Shown piece by piece: positions 42,886 through 51,949 of a stretch of DNA of 64,000 bases. Origin of the DNA: Leucobacter muris (lineage in GTDB: Bacteria; Actinomycetota; Actinomycetes; Actinomycetales; Microbacteriaceae); contig NZ_CP035037.1 in NCBI RefSeq assembly GCF_004028235.1, positions 372,001 to 436,000 of the forward strand, written 5' to 3'. How positions within the stretch are numbered: the first letter of the stretch is position 1; every line of letters begins with the position of its first letter. The notes beneath the pieces are model-generated. The model did not search any database. It was not told the origin of the DNA and saw only the letters and a list, made by a program, of their open reading frames with translations. The position numbers were made by a program, and so were the translations under genes.

Positions 42886-44367
42886 ATGACGATGCGAACG
42901 GGCAGCGACTACCTCGAGTCCATTCGAGACGGTCGCGAAGTCTGGATCGAGGGGGAGCGCGTGCGGGACGTGACGAAGCACCCGGCCCTCGCCCCGATCA
43001 TCCAGGCGCGCGCCGATGTCTACGACATGGTGCGGGGTGACGAGGACCGGCTGCGAGAGAACCCGTCGGCCCCGGTCGCGCTGGCGAAGACGGATCAGGA
43101 CGGGGAAGCCCGGAACACGCTTCTGGTGCGCCCTCGGCAGAAGGAGGACTGGTACGCGAAGTGGGAGGCGCACGACGAGATCTCGAGGCGGGTCGGCGGG
43201 CTGTTCTCGCGGCTCGGCGATGACAACCTGGGCGAGATGTGGTCGGTGACCGACGAGCGGGAACGGTTGGAGGGCCTCGACAACGCGTTCGTCGACAACG
43301 TCGAGCGGCACCTGCGCGCGATCGAGACCAGCGATGTCTATCACGTCTCCGCCAACACCGACCCGAAGGGGGATCGCTCCAAGAACCCGAAGGATCAGGA
43401 TCCCGACATGCTCCTGCACGTCGTCAAGGAGACCGACCGCGGCATCGTCGTGCGCGGGGCGAAGTTCGAGACGGCCTCCCTCTACGCGAACCAGGCGTTC
43501 GTGAAGCCGACGATCACGAACTGGGGGGACGCGACGCTGTCGCCCTACGCAGTCGGGTTCGTCGTGCAGATGAACGCGCCCGGCCTCAAACACATCTGCA
43601 GGACGACGTTCACGGATGCGGGCAAAGCCGCCGACTATCCGCTCAGCAGCCGCCTCGACGAGGTCGAAGCGCTCATGATCTTCGACGACGTGGAGATCCC
43701 GTGGGAGGACGTGTTCTTCTACGAGAACACCCGCGCCGCCCTCATCGTGCGCAGTTCGATCCATCGCTACGCGTCGTTCTCGATGCTGCTGCGTCTGCTG
43801 AAGTCCGCGGAGCTGCTGCTCGGCATCTCCCATCTCAACGTCGAGCAGACGGGGCTCCACCGTCAGCAGGCGGTCATGGAGAAGCTGTCGATCCTCGCCT
43901 CCTATCACGAGTCGATCCGCTCCCACTTGATCGCCGCGATCGAATCGGGATCGGTGAGCGGCTCGGGACTCTGGGTGCCGCATCAGTCGATGCTGTTCTC
44001 GGGCCGCTACAGCGCGGTTCGCGACCTTCCCGGCATGATGCACATCGCCCGCGAGCTCACCGGCGGCCAGATAGCGCTGACCCCCGACAGCAAGAGCTTC
44101 GAACAGCCGGAGATCGCCCCGTACCTGGAGAAGTACTTCGGGCTGTCGGAGGAGTGGCCGGGGGAGGATCGGCGGCGTCTGCTGGCGCTCGCGCGCGACT
44201 TCCTGAACTCGGGGTATGCCGGTCACAAGCTCTCGTTCCAGCTGTTCTCGCAGGCGCCGCCGTTCGCGCACCTCGCGGCGATCTTCAACTCGTTCGATTT
44301 CGAGCCGTCGAAGAGCTTCACCCGCCAGTGCGCTCGCATCGGCGAGGAGGCCCGGGGGTCGGCATGA
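42886..44367 (+). CDS. Flavin-dependent monooxygenase oxygenase component (HpaB family)
   Basis: A 493-residue acyl-CoA-dehydrogenase-fold oxygenase like 4-hydroxyphenylacetate 3-hydroxylase: TGSDYLESIRDGREVWIEGE at the N-terminus, the ETDRGIVVRGAKFETASLY core, FDDVEIPWEDVFFYENT, and a C-terminal helical domain. It uses reduced flavin and O2 to hydroxylate a ring. The HpaB family also includes enzymes acting on chlorophenols and N-heterocycles. The neighbours contain no aromatic ring-cleavage dioxygenase but two ring-opening hydrolase-like proteins, which suggests a heterocyclic substrate. AAGGAG precedes the ATG. Confidence 0.87.
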   Translation: MTMRTGSDYLESIRDGREVWIEGERVRDVTKHPALAPIIQARADVYDMVRGDEDRLRENPSAPVALAKTDQDGEARNTLLVRPRQKEDWYAKWEAHDEISRRVGGLFSRLGDDNLGEMWSVTDERERLEGLDNAFVDNVERHLRAIETSDVYHVSANTDPKGDRSKNPKDQDPDMLLHVVKETDRGIVVRGAKFETASLYANQAFVKPTITNWGDATLSPYAVGFVVQMNAPGLKHICRTTFTDAGKAADYPLSSRLDEVEALMIFDDVEIPWEDVFFYENTRAALIVRSSIHRYASFSMLLRLLKSAELLLGISHLNVEQTGLHRQQAVMEKLSILASYHESIRSHLIAAIESGSVSGSGLWVPHQSMLFSGRYSAVRDLPGMMHIARELTGGQIALTPDSKSFEQPEIAPYLEKYFGLSEEWPGEDRRRLLALARDFLNSGYAGHKLSFQLFSQAPPFAHLAAIFNSFDFEPSKSFTRQCARIGEEARGSA

Positions 44368-45632
44368 TCGCGCATGAGGGATCGAGCGGGGCGGGCGACC
44401 TCGACATCGTGGGCATCGGCGAGCTGCACCGGGTCTCGGACCGGGGCTCTCCGCGCCGCGGGAGCCGTGAGCAGGCGAACACCAGCCCCGTGCGGGACGC
44501 GGTCGTCTCGATCAGGGGCGGCAGGGTCGTCGCCGCCGGGCACCGCTCGGAGGTGCCGCTCGGCGGCGACGCCCGGGTCATCGACGCCGGAGGCGGTGTC
44601 GTGACCCCCGGGCTGGTCGAATCGCACGCGCATCCCCTGTTCGCGGGCAACCGGTCCCACGAGTACACGAGACGCCTGCGGGGCCTCCCCGCGAGCATCA
44701 TCGGCGACGACGAGAGCGGCGGCATCAAGTACACCGTGCGGAGGACGCGGGAGGCCGACGGCGAGTTCCTGGCCGAGCGGCTCACGCGCTTCCTGGACGC
44801 GGCTGCCGACTCGGGCGTCACCACCTGCGAGGTGAAGGGCGGCTACGGCCTCGAGCTGGAGGAGGAGCGGCGTCACCTGGAGATCATCTCCCGAGTCGCC
44901 GCGCGCCACGAGGTGCGCGTCGTGCCGACCTTCGCCGCCGCGCACGACGTGCCGGCGGGGATGGGCGCCGACGCGCACGCGGAGGATGTCGCGTCGCGGA
45001 TGCTCCCGCTCATCGCGAGTCTGTTCCCGGCCGCGCTGAACGATGTCACGTGCGAGCGCGGGGTGCTCACTCCTCACCAGGCCGAACTCGTGCTGCACGC
45101 CGCACGGCTGGCCGGTCTCCGCAGCATCGTGCACGCCGACGCGTTCGCAGATTCGGGCGGGTGGGGCACCGCGGTCAGAGCCGAGGCGCTTTCGGCGCAC
45201 CACCTCACGTACACCCCGGAGGACGTCATCTCCCGCCACGCCGGGGTGCGCACGGTCGCGACGGTGCTGCCGATGGCCGAACTGGTCTACCTGACGGATC
45301 GCCGAGCTCCAGCGCGCGCGTTCATCGACCACTCGGTGCCCCTCGCGGTCGCCACCGACTACTGCTCGTCGATCGGGGCGTCCTCCCTGCTCCGCACCAT
45401 GCTGCTCGCAGCCCCGTGGTTCGGCCTGGACCCCGCGGAGACGCTCGTGGCCGCCACGTTGAACGCGGCCTACGCGATCGGGGCGAGCGACCGCTGCGGC
45501 TCGATCGACCCCGGGAAGAGCGGAGACCTCGTGATCTTCGCCGAGCGCACGCTCGATGACGTGTTCTGGGCCGAACCCGTGCCGCCGACCGTCGTCAGAG
45601 CCGGACACATCGTGAGGAGCCATCATGGATGA
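44364..45632 (+). CDS. Imidazolonepropionase-like cyclic amidohydrolase (HutI-like)
   Basis: A 422-residue metal-dependent amidohydrolase. The ATG overlaps the monooxygenase stop (ATGA). HutI-type landmarks are all present but drifted: metal site ESHAHPLFAGNRSHE, substrate segment TCEVKGGYGLELEEE, metal His in FAAAHDVPAG, VHADAFADSGGWGTA and the metal Asp in ATDYCSSIGASS. HutI opens the imidazolone ring by C-N hydrolysis. No hutH, hutU or hutG lies nearby, so a related five-membered cyclic amide made by the monooxygenase is a more likely substrate than the histidine intermediate. Confidence 0.84.
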   Translation: MIAHEGSSGAGDLDIVGIGELHRVSDRGSPRRGSREQANTSPVRDAVVSIRGGRVVAAGHRSEVPLGGDARVIDAGGGVVTPGLVESHAHPLFAGNRSHEYTRRLRGLPASIIGDDESGGIKYTVRRTREADGEFLAERLTRFLDAAADSGVTTCEVKGGYGLELEEERRHLEIISRVAARHEVRVVPTFAAAHDVPAGMGADAHAEDVASRMLPLIASLFPAALNDVTCERGVLTPHQAELVLHAARLAGLRSIVHADAFADSGGWGTAVRAEALSAHHLTYTPEDVISRHAGVRTVATVLPMAELVYLTDRRAPARAFIDHSVPLAVATDYCSSIGASSLLRTMLLAAPWFGLDPAETLVAATLNAAYAIGASDRCGSIDPGKSGDLVIFAERTLDDVFWAEPVPPTVVRAGHIVRSHHG

Positions 45633-46731
45633 GATCGAAGCCGCCAGGAAGGGCGCGCCGGAGGATGAGCACTACTCGCCAGTGAACGACGGCGGTGCGG
45701 AGCGACGGATCCTCGCCCGGTGCCTGCAGGCCAGCTCGCGACTCTACATGTTCTTCGCGAGGCAGACGCTCGAGGATGCGGGGTCGGAGGGTGAGACAGC
45801 GGTGCGTGAGAGCGTTCGCCGGTACGGGGAGTGGCGGGGGACCGAGATGCGCGAGGCGCACATCTCGCTCGGCGAGCCCGTCAACGTGGAGACGCTGATG
45901 CGCAACTGGGACAGTGCGAGCACCTACGTCGCGAAGGACGAGGTGCAGGACCAGGGATCCTACGCTCCGCACGACGTGCGCTTCGACGTGACCTACTGCC
46001 CGGCCGCGCTCTCCTGGAAGGAGGACGGGTTCCATCGCTGGGGGCACGTGTACTGCGACGAGTTCCACCAGGCCGCGGCGAGCGCCTACCACCCCGACGC
46101 GATGGTCACCATCCCGATCAACATGATGAAGGGCGATGATCGCTGCGCGTTCCGATGGGTGATGCCGAATCGCGACGAGGGCGATCTGTCGCCGAGGCCC
46201 CCGGAGGAGCGCAGCGAGCTCGGTGATGAGCTCTCCCGTCTCTACACGAGGACGAGCGACGAGAGCGAGGGGATGCGACTTGCGCTCACGCGCACCAACC
46301 GCCTGCTCGGCGGTCGCTATCAGACCTTCGTCCAGGCGCTCGAGGCCCGCCTGCCTCCGGAACGGGTGCGGCTCGTCGTCGAGCGGGCGCTGGAGCGCTG
46401 GTCGGCGGATCGGGGGAGCCGGCTCCGCCAGTGGTTCCGGCAGCGCGGCGAACCGGATCCGTCGGGCGCGATCGCTTGGCGCGAGCTGGATCTCGCGCCG
46501 GGTTTCACCTGGGAGGCCCGGCTGCGGGAGAAGGATCGTAGGCTGCTGAGCGCGGAGATCCTCTCGACGCCGCTGGACGACGTGTGGTTCACGTACGGGT
46601 TCGGGGCCTGGGCCGACCTCTTCTGGCGGACCTCGTTCCCCGCACTGTTCCGAGCCGTCTACCCGGGGAGCGACGTGTCGGTCGAGACCGATGCCGACGG
46701 AGCGCTTCGAGGGTTGCAGGTCGGTCGATGA
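45625..46731 (+). CDS. ATC-hydrolase-like protein with a degenerate second half
   Basis: A 368-residue protein of the L-2-amino-thiazoline-4-carboxylate hydrolase type (PF14196-like) in its first half: RRYGEWRGTEMREAHISLGE, VTYCPAALSWKEDG, and the Cys/Glu/His cluster HVYCDEFHQAAASAYHPDA. Residues about 215-365 look like a second, decayed copy (RALERWSADRGSRLRQWF aligns with the first helix, FWRTSFPALFRAVYPGSDVSV with the last) but without Cys or the Glu-His pair. It overlaps the preceding gene by 8 bp, with AGGAG before the ATG. Known ATC hydrolase opens a thiazoline ring; here it probably opens or hydrolyses a related ring. Confidence 0.7.
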   Translation: MDEIEAARKGAPEDEHYSPVNDGGAERRILARCLQASSRLYMFFARQTLEDAGSEGETAVRESVRRYGEWRGTEMREAHISLGEPVNVETLMRNWDSASTYVAKDEVQDQGSYAPHDVRFDVTYCPAALSWKEDGFHRWGHVYCDEFHQAAASAYHPDAMVTIPINMMKGDDRCAFRWVMPNRDEGDLSPRPPEERSELGDELSRLYTRTSDESEGMRLALTRTNRLLGGRYQTFVQALEARLPPERVRLVVERALERWSADRGSRLRQWFRQRGEPDPSGAIAWRELDLAPGFTWEARLREKDRRLLSAEILSTPLDDVWFTYGFGAWADLFWRTSFPALFRAVYPGSDVSVETDADGALRGLQVGR

Positions 46732-47861
46732 CCGCGCTCGAGACGGCGGTCATCGAGGCCGTCGACCGCCTGGCCGCCGACATCGAGCACCTGGCCGTCC
46801 TGATCGGGGGCAACCCGGAACTGGGCTATCGAGAGCACGGCGCGGTCGCGGCGATCACGGACCTCCTCGACGAGCACGGGGAGGCGGTGGAGACCGGCGT
46901 CGCCGGGATGCAGACCGCGTTCCGCGCGGGGGCCCCGGCTGACGAGCGTCCGGTGGCGATCCTCGCCGAGTACGACGCCCTTCCCGAGATCGGTCACGCC
47001 TGCGGTCACCACATCATCGCGGCATCGGCGGTGGGCGCGTTCCTCGCGCTGCGCGCCGCGCGCCCCGACCTCCCGGTCGTGCTGCTCGGCTGCCCGGCCG
47101 AGGAGAGCACCGTGCCGAGAGCGGGAGGCAAGATCAGGCTCCTCGACGCGGGGCTGTTCGAAGAGGTGTCCGCGGCGATCATGGTCCACCCGTACGAGAC
47201 CTCGGGCGTCGTGCGAGAAGGGGCGCTCGCCGCGAGGGGGTTCGATCTCGTGTTCACCGGACGGGCGGCCCACGCCGCAATGGCTCCGGAGGACGGCGTG
47301 AACGCGCTCGATGCGGCCGTGCTCGCGTACACCGGGGTATCGCATCTGAGGCAGCAGCTTCCGTCAGACGTGCGCGTGCACGGCATCATCGCGGACGGGG
47401 GGAGGTCGCCGAATGTGATTCCGGATCGCGCCGCTCTGAGATATCGCATCAGAAGCCCGGATCTGCAGACGCTCGAGGGTGTTTCCGCCCGCGTGCTCAG
47501 CTGCGCCGAGGGGGCCGCGCTCGCTGCCTCGGCGGAACTCGCCGTCGATGAGTTCATGCCTCCCTACGCCGAGATCCGCCAGGATCCGGGCCTGGCCCGA
47601 ATCGCGGAGCGGGTGATGGAGCATCTCGCGGTCGATACGACGGGAGCGCGGCATCTGCGATTCGGCTCCTCCGATTTCGGGAACGTGAGTCACCGGGTGC
47701 CCTCGCTCGAGATCGGCATCGGCATCGGCACGCCGGGTGCGAAGCCCCACACCGTCGCCTTCCGCGAGGCCGCGCTCTCCGCGGAGGGGATCGCGTCGTC
47801 GGTGCTCGGCGCGAAGGCGCTGGCGCTGACGATCTGCCGGCACCGAGCCGCGGGCGCCTGA
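46728..47861 (+). CDS. M20 family amidohydrolase
   Basis: A 377-residue dinuclear metallohydrolase (M20D/PM20D2-like): LAEYDALPEIGHACGHHIIA with Cys and His ligands, CPAEESTVPRAGG with the catalytic Glu, MVHPYETSG, the lid-domain entry FTGRAAHAAMAPEDGVNALDA and the C-terminal GIGTPGAKPHTVAF with the last metal His. Such enzymes cut amide, carbamoyl or aminoacyl bonds. In the known ATC pathway the hydrolase is followed by an M20-like N-carbamoyl-cysteine amidohydrolase, a parallel to the order here. The ATG overlaps the previous stop by 4 bp. Confidence 0.87.
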   Translation: MTALETAVIEAVDRLAADIEHLAVLIGGNPELGYREHGAVAAITDLLDEHGEAVETGVAGMQTAFRAGAPADERPVAILAEYDALPEIGHACGHHIIAASAVGAFLALRAARPDLPVVLLGCPAEESTVPRAGGKIRLLDAGLFEEVSAAIMVHPYETSGVVREGALAARGFDLVFTGRAAHAAMAPEDGVNALDAAVLAYTGVSHLRQQLPSDVRVHGIIADGGRSPNVIPDRAALRYRIRSPDLQTLEGVSARVLSCAEGAALAASAELAVDEFMPPYAEIRQDPGLARIAERVMEHLAVDTTGARHLRFGSSDFGNVSHRVPSLEIGIGIGTPGAKPHTVAFREAALSAEGIASSVLGAKALALTICRHRAAGA

Positions 47862-47969
47862 GCCGCTGCTGAGGAACGGGCCAGAGAGGAGTGCGACCCG
47901 AAGGACCAGAGCGAGTACATATCTCGACCCTGCGACTGCGGCTCGGGGAGGACCCGGCTGCGCACCATC

Positions 47970-48096
47970 AGCGAAAAAATCAATGCGATTCCACCGTTGA
48001 GTCGATTTTGTTGATGTAGTGGATTGTATAGCGTCACAGTCGTACGGGTCTCCACACCGATTTTCGAACCATCGTAGGTTTTCCACTCACACAAGG
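47970..48096 (+). promoter_or_regulatory. AT-rich control region before the ABC importer operon
   Basis: This is the only clearly AT-rich stretch in the island. It contains A6 followed by the inverted pair AAAATC (47976-47981) / GATTTT (48004-48009), a TTGAGT at 47997, TGTATA at 48025-48030, and AAGGA before the ATG at 48106. No -35/-10 pair with standard spacing stands out, which fits activator dependence; the LysR protein encoded downstream is the obvious candidate. Confidence 0.45.
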
Positions 48097-48105
48097 ACGT
48101 GTCTC

Positions 48106-49194
48106 ATGAAGAACCCCACCCACTCACCATCGAAACGGCTGAGCCGCCCGCTCGCGGGCGCAGTGCTGCTCTCCGGCATCGCCGTCCTGCTCGCTGCCTG
48201 CTCGTCGGGCGCTTCCGGCGGAGGAGGCGAGGGCTCTCCCGATGCGCTCACCACCGTCGGATACGGCGGCGCGGTCGACGAGGCCTCGTACGAGGCCATC
48301 GGCGCGCCCTTCGGCGAGGAGTTCGGCGTCGAGGTGCTGCCGGACTCGCCGCTCGACTACTCGAAGATCAAGGCCCAGGTCGACGCCGACAACGTCAGCT
48401 GGGACGTCGTGAAGGTCGAGCCGTACTGGGCCATCCAGAACTGCGGCACCTATCTCGAGCCGATCGACACGTCGCGGATCGAGAACATCGACCAGCTGCC
48501 CGAGGAGGCAGTGCTCGAGTGCGGGGTGCCGCTCGACATCTTCGGTTTCGTGATGGTCTACGACCACGATGTCTTCTCGGAGTCGGCGCCGACGAGCTGG
48601 GCCGATTTCTTCGACGTCGAGAAGTACCCGGGCAAACGGGCGATCTGGAACTTCCCGAGCGGCATGGCGCTCGAAGCCGCGCTGCTCGCGGACGGTGTGC
48701 CCGCCGATGAGCTCTACCCGCTCGACATCGACCGGGCGCTCGCGAAGCTCGACACCATTCGGGACCACCTCGTCTTCTACGACACCGGTGCACTGCAGAC
48801 GGAGCAGATCGAGAGCGGGGAGGTGGTGATGTCGATCGCCTGGAGTGCGCGCATGGTGGACGCGCTCCGCAACGACGCGCCGTTCTCCGCGGTGTGGGAC
48901 GACCACTTCATCCTGTACGACACGCTGTCGATCGTGAAGGGGAGCCAGGCCGCCGATCTGGCGCACGACTACCTGAACTTCGCGGTGCAGACCCCTCAGC
49001 AGGAGCGTTTCGCCGAGCTCATGCCGTACGCTCCGGCGAATCTCGAGGCGAAACCGCAGCTCGACGAGTTCGCGAAGCTGATGGATCTGAACGCGCCGGA
49101 CGTCGCGCAGAAGGCGATCCTCATCGATCAGCAGTGGTACGCGGATCACTTCGACGAGCTGTCCGGCATCTGGACGAAATGGAGCGTCGGGTAA
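48106..49194 (+). CDS. ABC importer substrate-binding lipoprotein (polyamine-type)
   Basis: A 362-residue lipoprotein: basic N-terminus, hydrophobic core and lipobox LLAAC with the modified Cys at residue 32, then a Gly/Ser linker. The mature part has the PotD-like layout (VGYGGAVDEASYEAIGAPFG, DVVKVEPYWAIQNCGTYLEP, SWADFFDVEKYPGKRAIWNF). The two Asp/Glu residues that hold amines in PotD cannot be placed reliably, so the ligand may be a non-polyamine cation or zwitterion. The ATG has AAGGA upstream. Permease and ATPase genes follow without gaps. Confidence 0.9.
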   Translation: MKNPTHSPSKRLSRPLAGAVLLSGIAVLLAACSSGASGGGGEGSPDALTTVGYGGAVDEASYEAIGAPFGEEFGVEVLPDSPLDYSKIKAQVDADNVSWDVVKVEPYWAIQNCGTYLEPIDTSRIENIDQLPEEAVLECGVPLDIFGFVMVYDHDVFSESAPTSWADFFDVEKYPGKRAIWNFPSGMALEAALLADGVPADELYPLDIDRALAKLDTIRDHLVFYDTGALQTEQIESGEVVMSIAWSARMVDALRNDAPFSAVWDDHFILYDTLSIVKGSQAADLAHDYLNFAVQTPQQERFAELMPYAPANLEAKPQLDEFAKLMDLNAPDVAQKAILIDQQWYADHFDELSGIWTKWSVG

Positions 49195-50067
49195 ATGACG
49201 GCCATGAGAACCAGCCGGGTGCCGAGGAGGACGTTCCGGATGCCCGGCTGGGTTCTCCTCGTGGCACCGGTGCTGGCGATCCTGCTCGCGCTCTACGTGC
49301 TGCCGGTGGCGAGCATCTTCACTGAGTCGTTCCTCGTGGACGGCAAGGTGTCACTCGGCAACTACACCGGTTTCTTCGGCACCGAGCAGTACGTGGGCAT
49401 CCTGCTGCGCACCTTTCTCTTCGCGCTCGTGGCTACCCTGCTCTGCGGCGTGCTGGCCTACCCCTACGCCTTTCTCCTCACGCGGGTCACGGGCCGTCTG
49501 AAGATCGTCCTCGTCGCGCTCGTGCTCGTGCCGTTCTGGACGAGCATGCTCGCGCGAACCTACGCGTGGCTCGTGCTGCTGCAGGACAACGGGCCGGTGC
49601 AGGCGTTCCTGCAGAGCCTCGGCATCACGGTACCGCTCCTGCGCAGTCCGGCCGGTGTGCTCATCGGCATGGTGCAGATCCTGCTGCCCTTCATGGTGCT
49701 GCCGCTCTACAACACCATGTCCGGGATCGACCGCCGCCTCCTCCACGCCGCCGAGACCCTCGGCGCGAACAAGCTGAAGGCGTTCGTGAAGGTGTACTTC
49801 CCGCTCTCCCTGCCGGGGCTGATGTCGGGCGGCATCATCGTCTACGTGCTGTCGCTCGGCTTCTACGTGACGCCGGCGATCCTCGGATCGCCGCAGACCT
49901 CGCTGCTGTCGCAGCTCATCGTGCAGGAGATCTCGCAGCGGCTCGACTGGGGCAGCGCGGGCGCGATGTCCGTGATCCTCGTGGTGCTCACACTCGCGTT
50001 CCTCGCCCTCGCGGCCAGGTTCTTGAACCTGCGGAGCATCTTCTCGAATTCGGAAGGGGATCGATAG
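49195..50067 (+). CDS. ABC importer permease (PotB-like)
   Basis: A 290-residue inner-membrane permease with six membrane segments. The cytoplasmic EAA loop that contacts the ATPase reads AAETLGANKLKAFVKVYFPLSLPG (key part TLGANKLKAFVKVYFPL). The start codon directly abuts the TAA of the binding-protein gene. It pairs with the next gene's product to form the pore. Confidence 0.9.
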   Translation: MTAMRTSRVPRRTFRMPGWVLLVAPVLAILLALYVLPVASIFTESFLVDGKVSLGNYTGFFGTEQYVGILLRTFLFALVATLLCGVLAYPYAFLLTRVTGRLKIVLVALVLVPFWTSMLARTYAWLVLLQDNGPVQAFLQSLGITVPLLRSPAGVLIGMVQILLPFMVLPLYNTMSGIDRRLLHAAETLGANKLKAFVKVYFPLSLPGLMSGGIIVYVLSLGFYVTPAILGSPQTSLLSQLIVQEISQRLDWGSAGAMSVILVVLTLAFLALAARFLNLRSIFSNSEGDR

Positions 50068-50859
50068 ATGTCCAGGCGTTCATACATCGTGCTCGGCATC
50101 CTCGTGGTGCTCATCGCCGTCTTTCTCGTCCTGCCCGGGCTGACCGTCATCCCGATGTCGTTCAACGGAGCGCGCACGATGCGCTTCCCGCCCGAGACGT
50201 GGAGCCTCACCTGGTACGAGAACTTCTTCACGAACCGGGTGTGGGTGCGCTCCCTCATGAGCTCGCTGCTGGTGGCGTTCCTCGCCGCGGTGCTCGCGAC
50301 GATCGCCGGCACCTGCGCCGCGTTCGCGCTCGTGAGGCACCGGTTCCGCGGCAAGTCCCTGGTCGCGGGACTCCTGCTCGCCCCGCTCGCCACCCCCGTC
50401 GTGATCCTCGGTCTCGGGGACTACGCCCTGTTCCTCAAATGGGGGATCACGGGCACCCCGCTCGGTTTCGTGCTCGCCTACACCGTCATCTCCATCCCCT
50501 ACGTGGTGATCACGGTGTCTGCGGTGCTCGTGGGCATCCAGCGCGAGTTCGAACTGGCGGCCTCTGTGCTGGGAGCCTCCAAGCCGTCGGTGTTCTTCAA
50601 GATCACGCTCCCGCTGCTGCTGCCCGGGGTGCTCGCCGGGTTCCTGTTCGCCTTCGTCACCGCGTTCGACGAGACCGTGATCGCGATCTTCCTGAGCGAA
50701 CCCCGGTTCCGCACGCTGCCGGTGACCATGTACTCGTCGATGACGCGCGAGGTCGACCCGACCATCGCGTCGGCCTCCGCAATCATCATGCTGATGACCA
50801 CAGCCGTGCTCGTGCTGTACGTCGTCGCGACTCGGAAGAAGAAAGGTGCTTCGGCATGA
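50068..50859 (+). CDS. ABC importer permease (PotC-like)
   Basis: A 263-residue permease with six membrane segments and EAA loop ASVLGASKPSVFFKITLPLL. It abuts the PotB-like gene and overlaps the ATPase start by 4 bp (ATGA). The FNGARTMRFPPETWSLTWYE loop after the first helix is typical of PotC-type subunits. Confidence 0.9.
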   Translation: MSRRSYIVLGILVVLIAVFLVLPGLTVIPMSFNGARTMRFPPETWSLTWYENFFTNRVWVRSLMSSLLVAFLAAVLATIAGTCAAFALVRHRFRGKSLVAGLLLAPLATPVVILGLGDYALFLKWGITGTPLGFVLAYTVISIPYVVITVSAVLVGIQREFELAASVLGASKPSVFFKITLPLLLPGVLAGFLFAFVTAFDETVIAIFLSEPRFRTLPVTMYSSMTREVDPTIASASAIIMLMTTAVLVLYVVATRKKKGASA

Positions 50860-51935
50860 CATCATCAGGAGCCCAGGTCGAGCTGGTGTCGATCTCCAAG
50901 AGCTTCAAGAGCTCGGGAACCGCGGTCGCGTCGGTCGACTTGAACATCGGAGCCGGAGAGTTCGTGACGCTTCTGGGCCCGAGCGGTTCGGGGAAGACGA
51001 CCACTCTCAACATGATCGCCGGCTTCATCGACCCCGACGAGGGGTCGGTGCGACTCGACGGCGTCGACGTCGTGTCGACGCCCGTGCACAAGCGGGACAT
51101 CGGCATGGTGTTCCAGCAGTTCTCCCTCTTCCCCCATATGACCGTGGGTGAGAACATCGCGTTCCCGCTGAAGGAGAGGGGCATGAAGCGCGCTCAGGTC
51201 GCCGAGGCGGTCGAGAGCGTGCTCGAGAAGGTGAATCTGGCGGGGTACGCGAACCGCAAACCGCAGGAGCTGTCGGGCGGCCAGCAGCAGAGGGCCGCCA
51301 TAGCGCGGGCCATCGTGTTCGGCCCGCGGCTCCTGCTCATGGACGAGCCGCTCAGCGCGCTCGACAAGAAGCTCCGCGAGCATCTGCAGCTCGAGATCAA
51401 GCGCATCCAGCGCGATCTCGGCGTCACCTGCGTCTTCGTGACCCACGACCAGGAGGAGGCGCTGCTGCTCTCCGACCGGATCGTCGTCTTCAACGAGGGG
51501 GAGGTGGTGCAGGTGGGCACCCCCGCGGAGGTGTACGCGCATCCCTCGGAGCGCTTCGTGGCGGAGTTCCTCGGAGACTCGAACCTCTTCGACGGCACGC
51601 TCGGCACCGACGACGACGGTGCGCGAACGCTCGGGTGCGACGAGGGGGTCTTCCCCGTCGCCACCGGGCATGCGGATGGAGCGGCCTGCCTGCTGCTGCG
51701 TCCGGAAGTCATCGAGCTCTCCCCGAGCCGGACGGCCGGAGTGCGGCCGCAGATCCGCTGCGTCGTCGAGGACAGCGACTACTTCGGCCCGGTCACGAAG
51801 TACTGGGTGAGGTCGGAGACCGGGCGCATGCTCCACGTGCGCCAGACGCAGGATCCCGAGAGCTTTCTCCCGGTGGGCGCTGAGGTGTTCCTCTCCTGGG
51901 ATCCGGCGCGCGGCCACATCCTGGCCGGGCAGTGA
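50856..51935 (+). CDS. ABC importer ATP-binding protein (PotA-like)
   Basis: A 359-residue ATPase: Walker A GPSGSGKTT, Q-loop FQQFSLFPHMT, signature LSGGQQQRAAIARAI, Walker B LLLMDEPLSALD, and the H-loop VTHDQEEA. A C-terminal TOBE domain (from about 240, with LLRPEVIELSPS) is present, as in regulated polyamine and iron importers. It energises uptake with the two permeases before it. A GTG that would start the LysR gene overlaps its stop. Confidence 0.92.
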   Translation: MTSSGAQVELVSISKSFKSSGTAVASVDLNIGAGEFVTLLGPSGSGKTTTLNMIAGFIDPDEGSVRLDGVDVVSTPVHKRDIGMVFQQFSLFPHMTVGENIAFPLKERGMKRAQVAEAVESVLEKVNLAGYANRKPQELSGGQQQRAAIARAIVFGPRLLLMDEPLSALDKKLREHLQLEIKRIQRDLGVTCVFVTHDQEEALLLSDRIVVFNEGEVVQVGTPAEVYAHPSERFVAEFLGDSNLFDGTLGTDDDGARTLGCDEGVFPVATGHADGAACLLLRPEVIELSPSRTAGVRPQIRCVVEDSDYFGPVTKYWVRSETGRMLHVRQTQDPESFLPVGAEVFLSWDPARGHILAGQ

Positions 51936-51949
51936 CGGGAGGGCCCATC

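Noticed and set aside
44364..47861. Histidine utilisation (Hut) operon
   Set aside because: Only a HutI-like gene is present; histidase, urocanase and formiminoglutamate hydrolase genes are missing, and the neighbours are unrelated to histidine breakdown.
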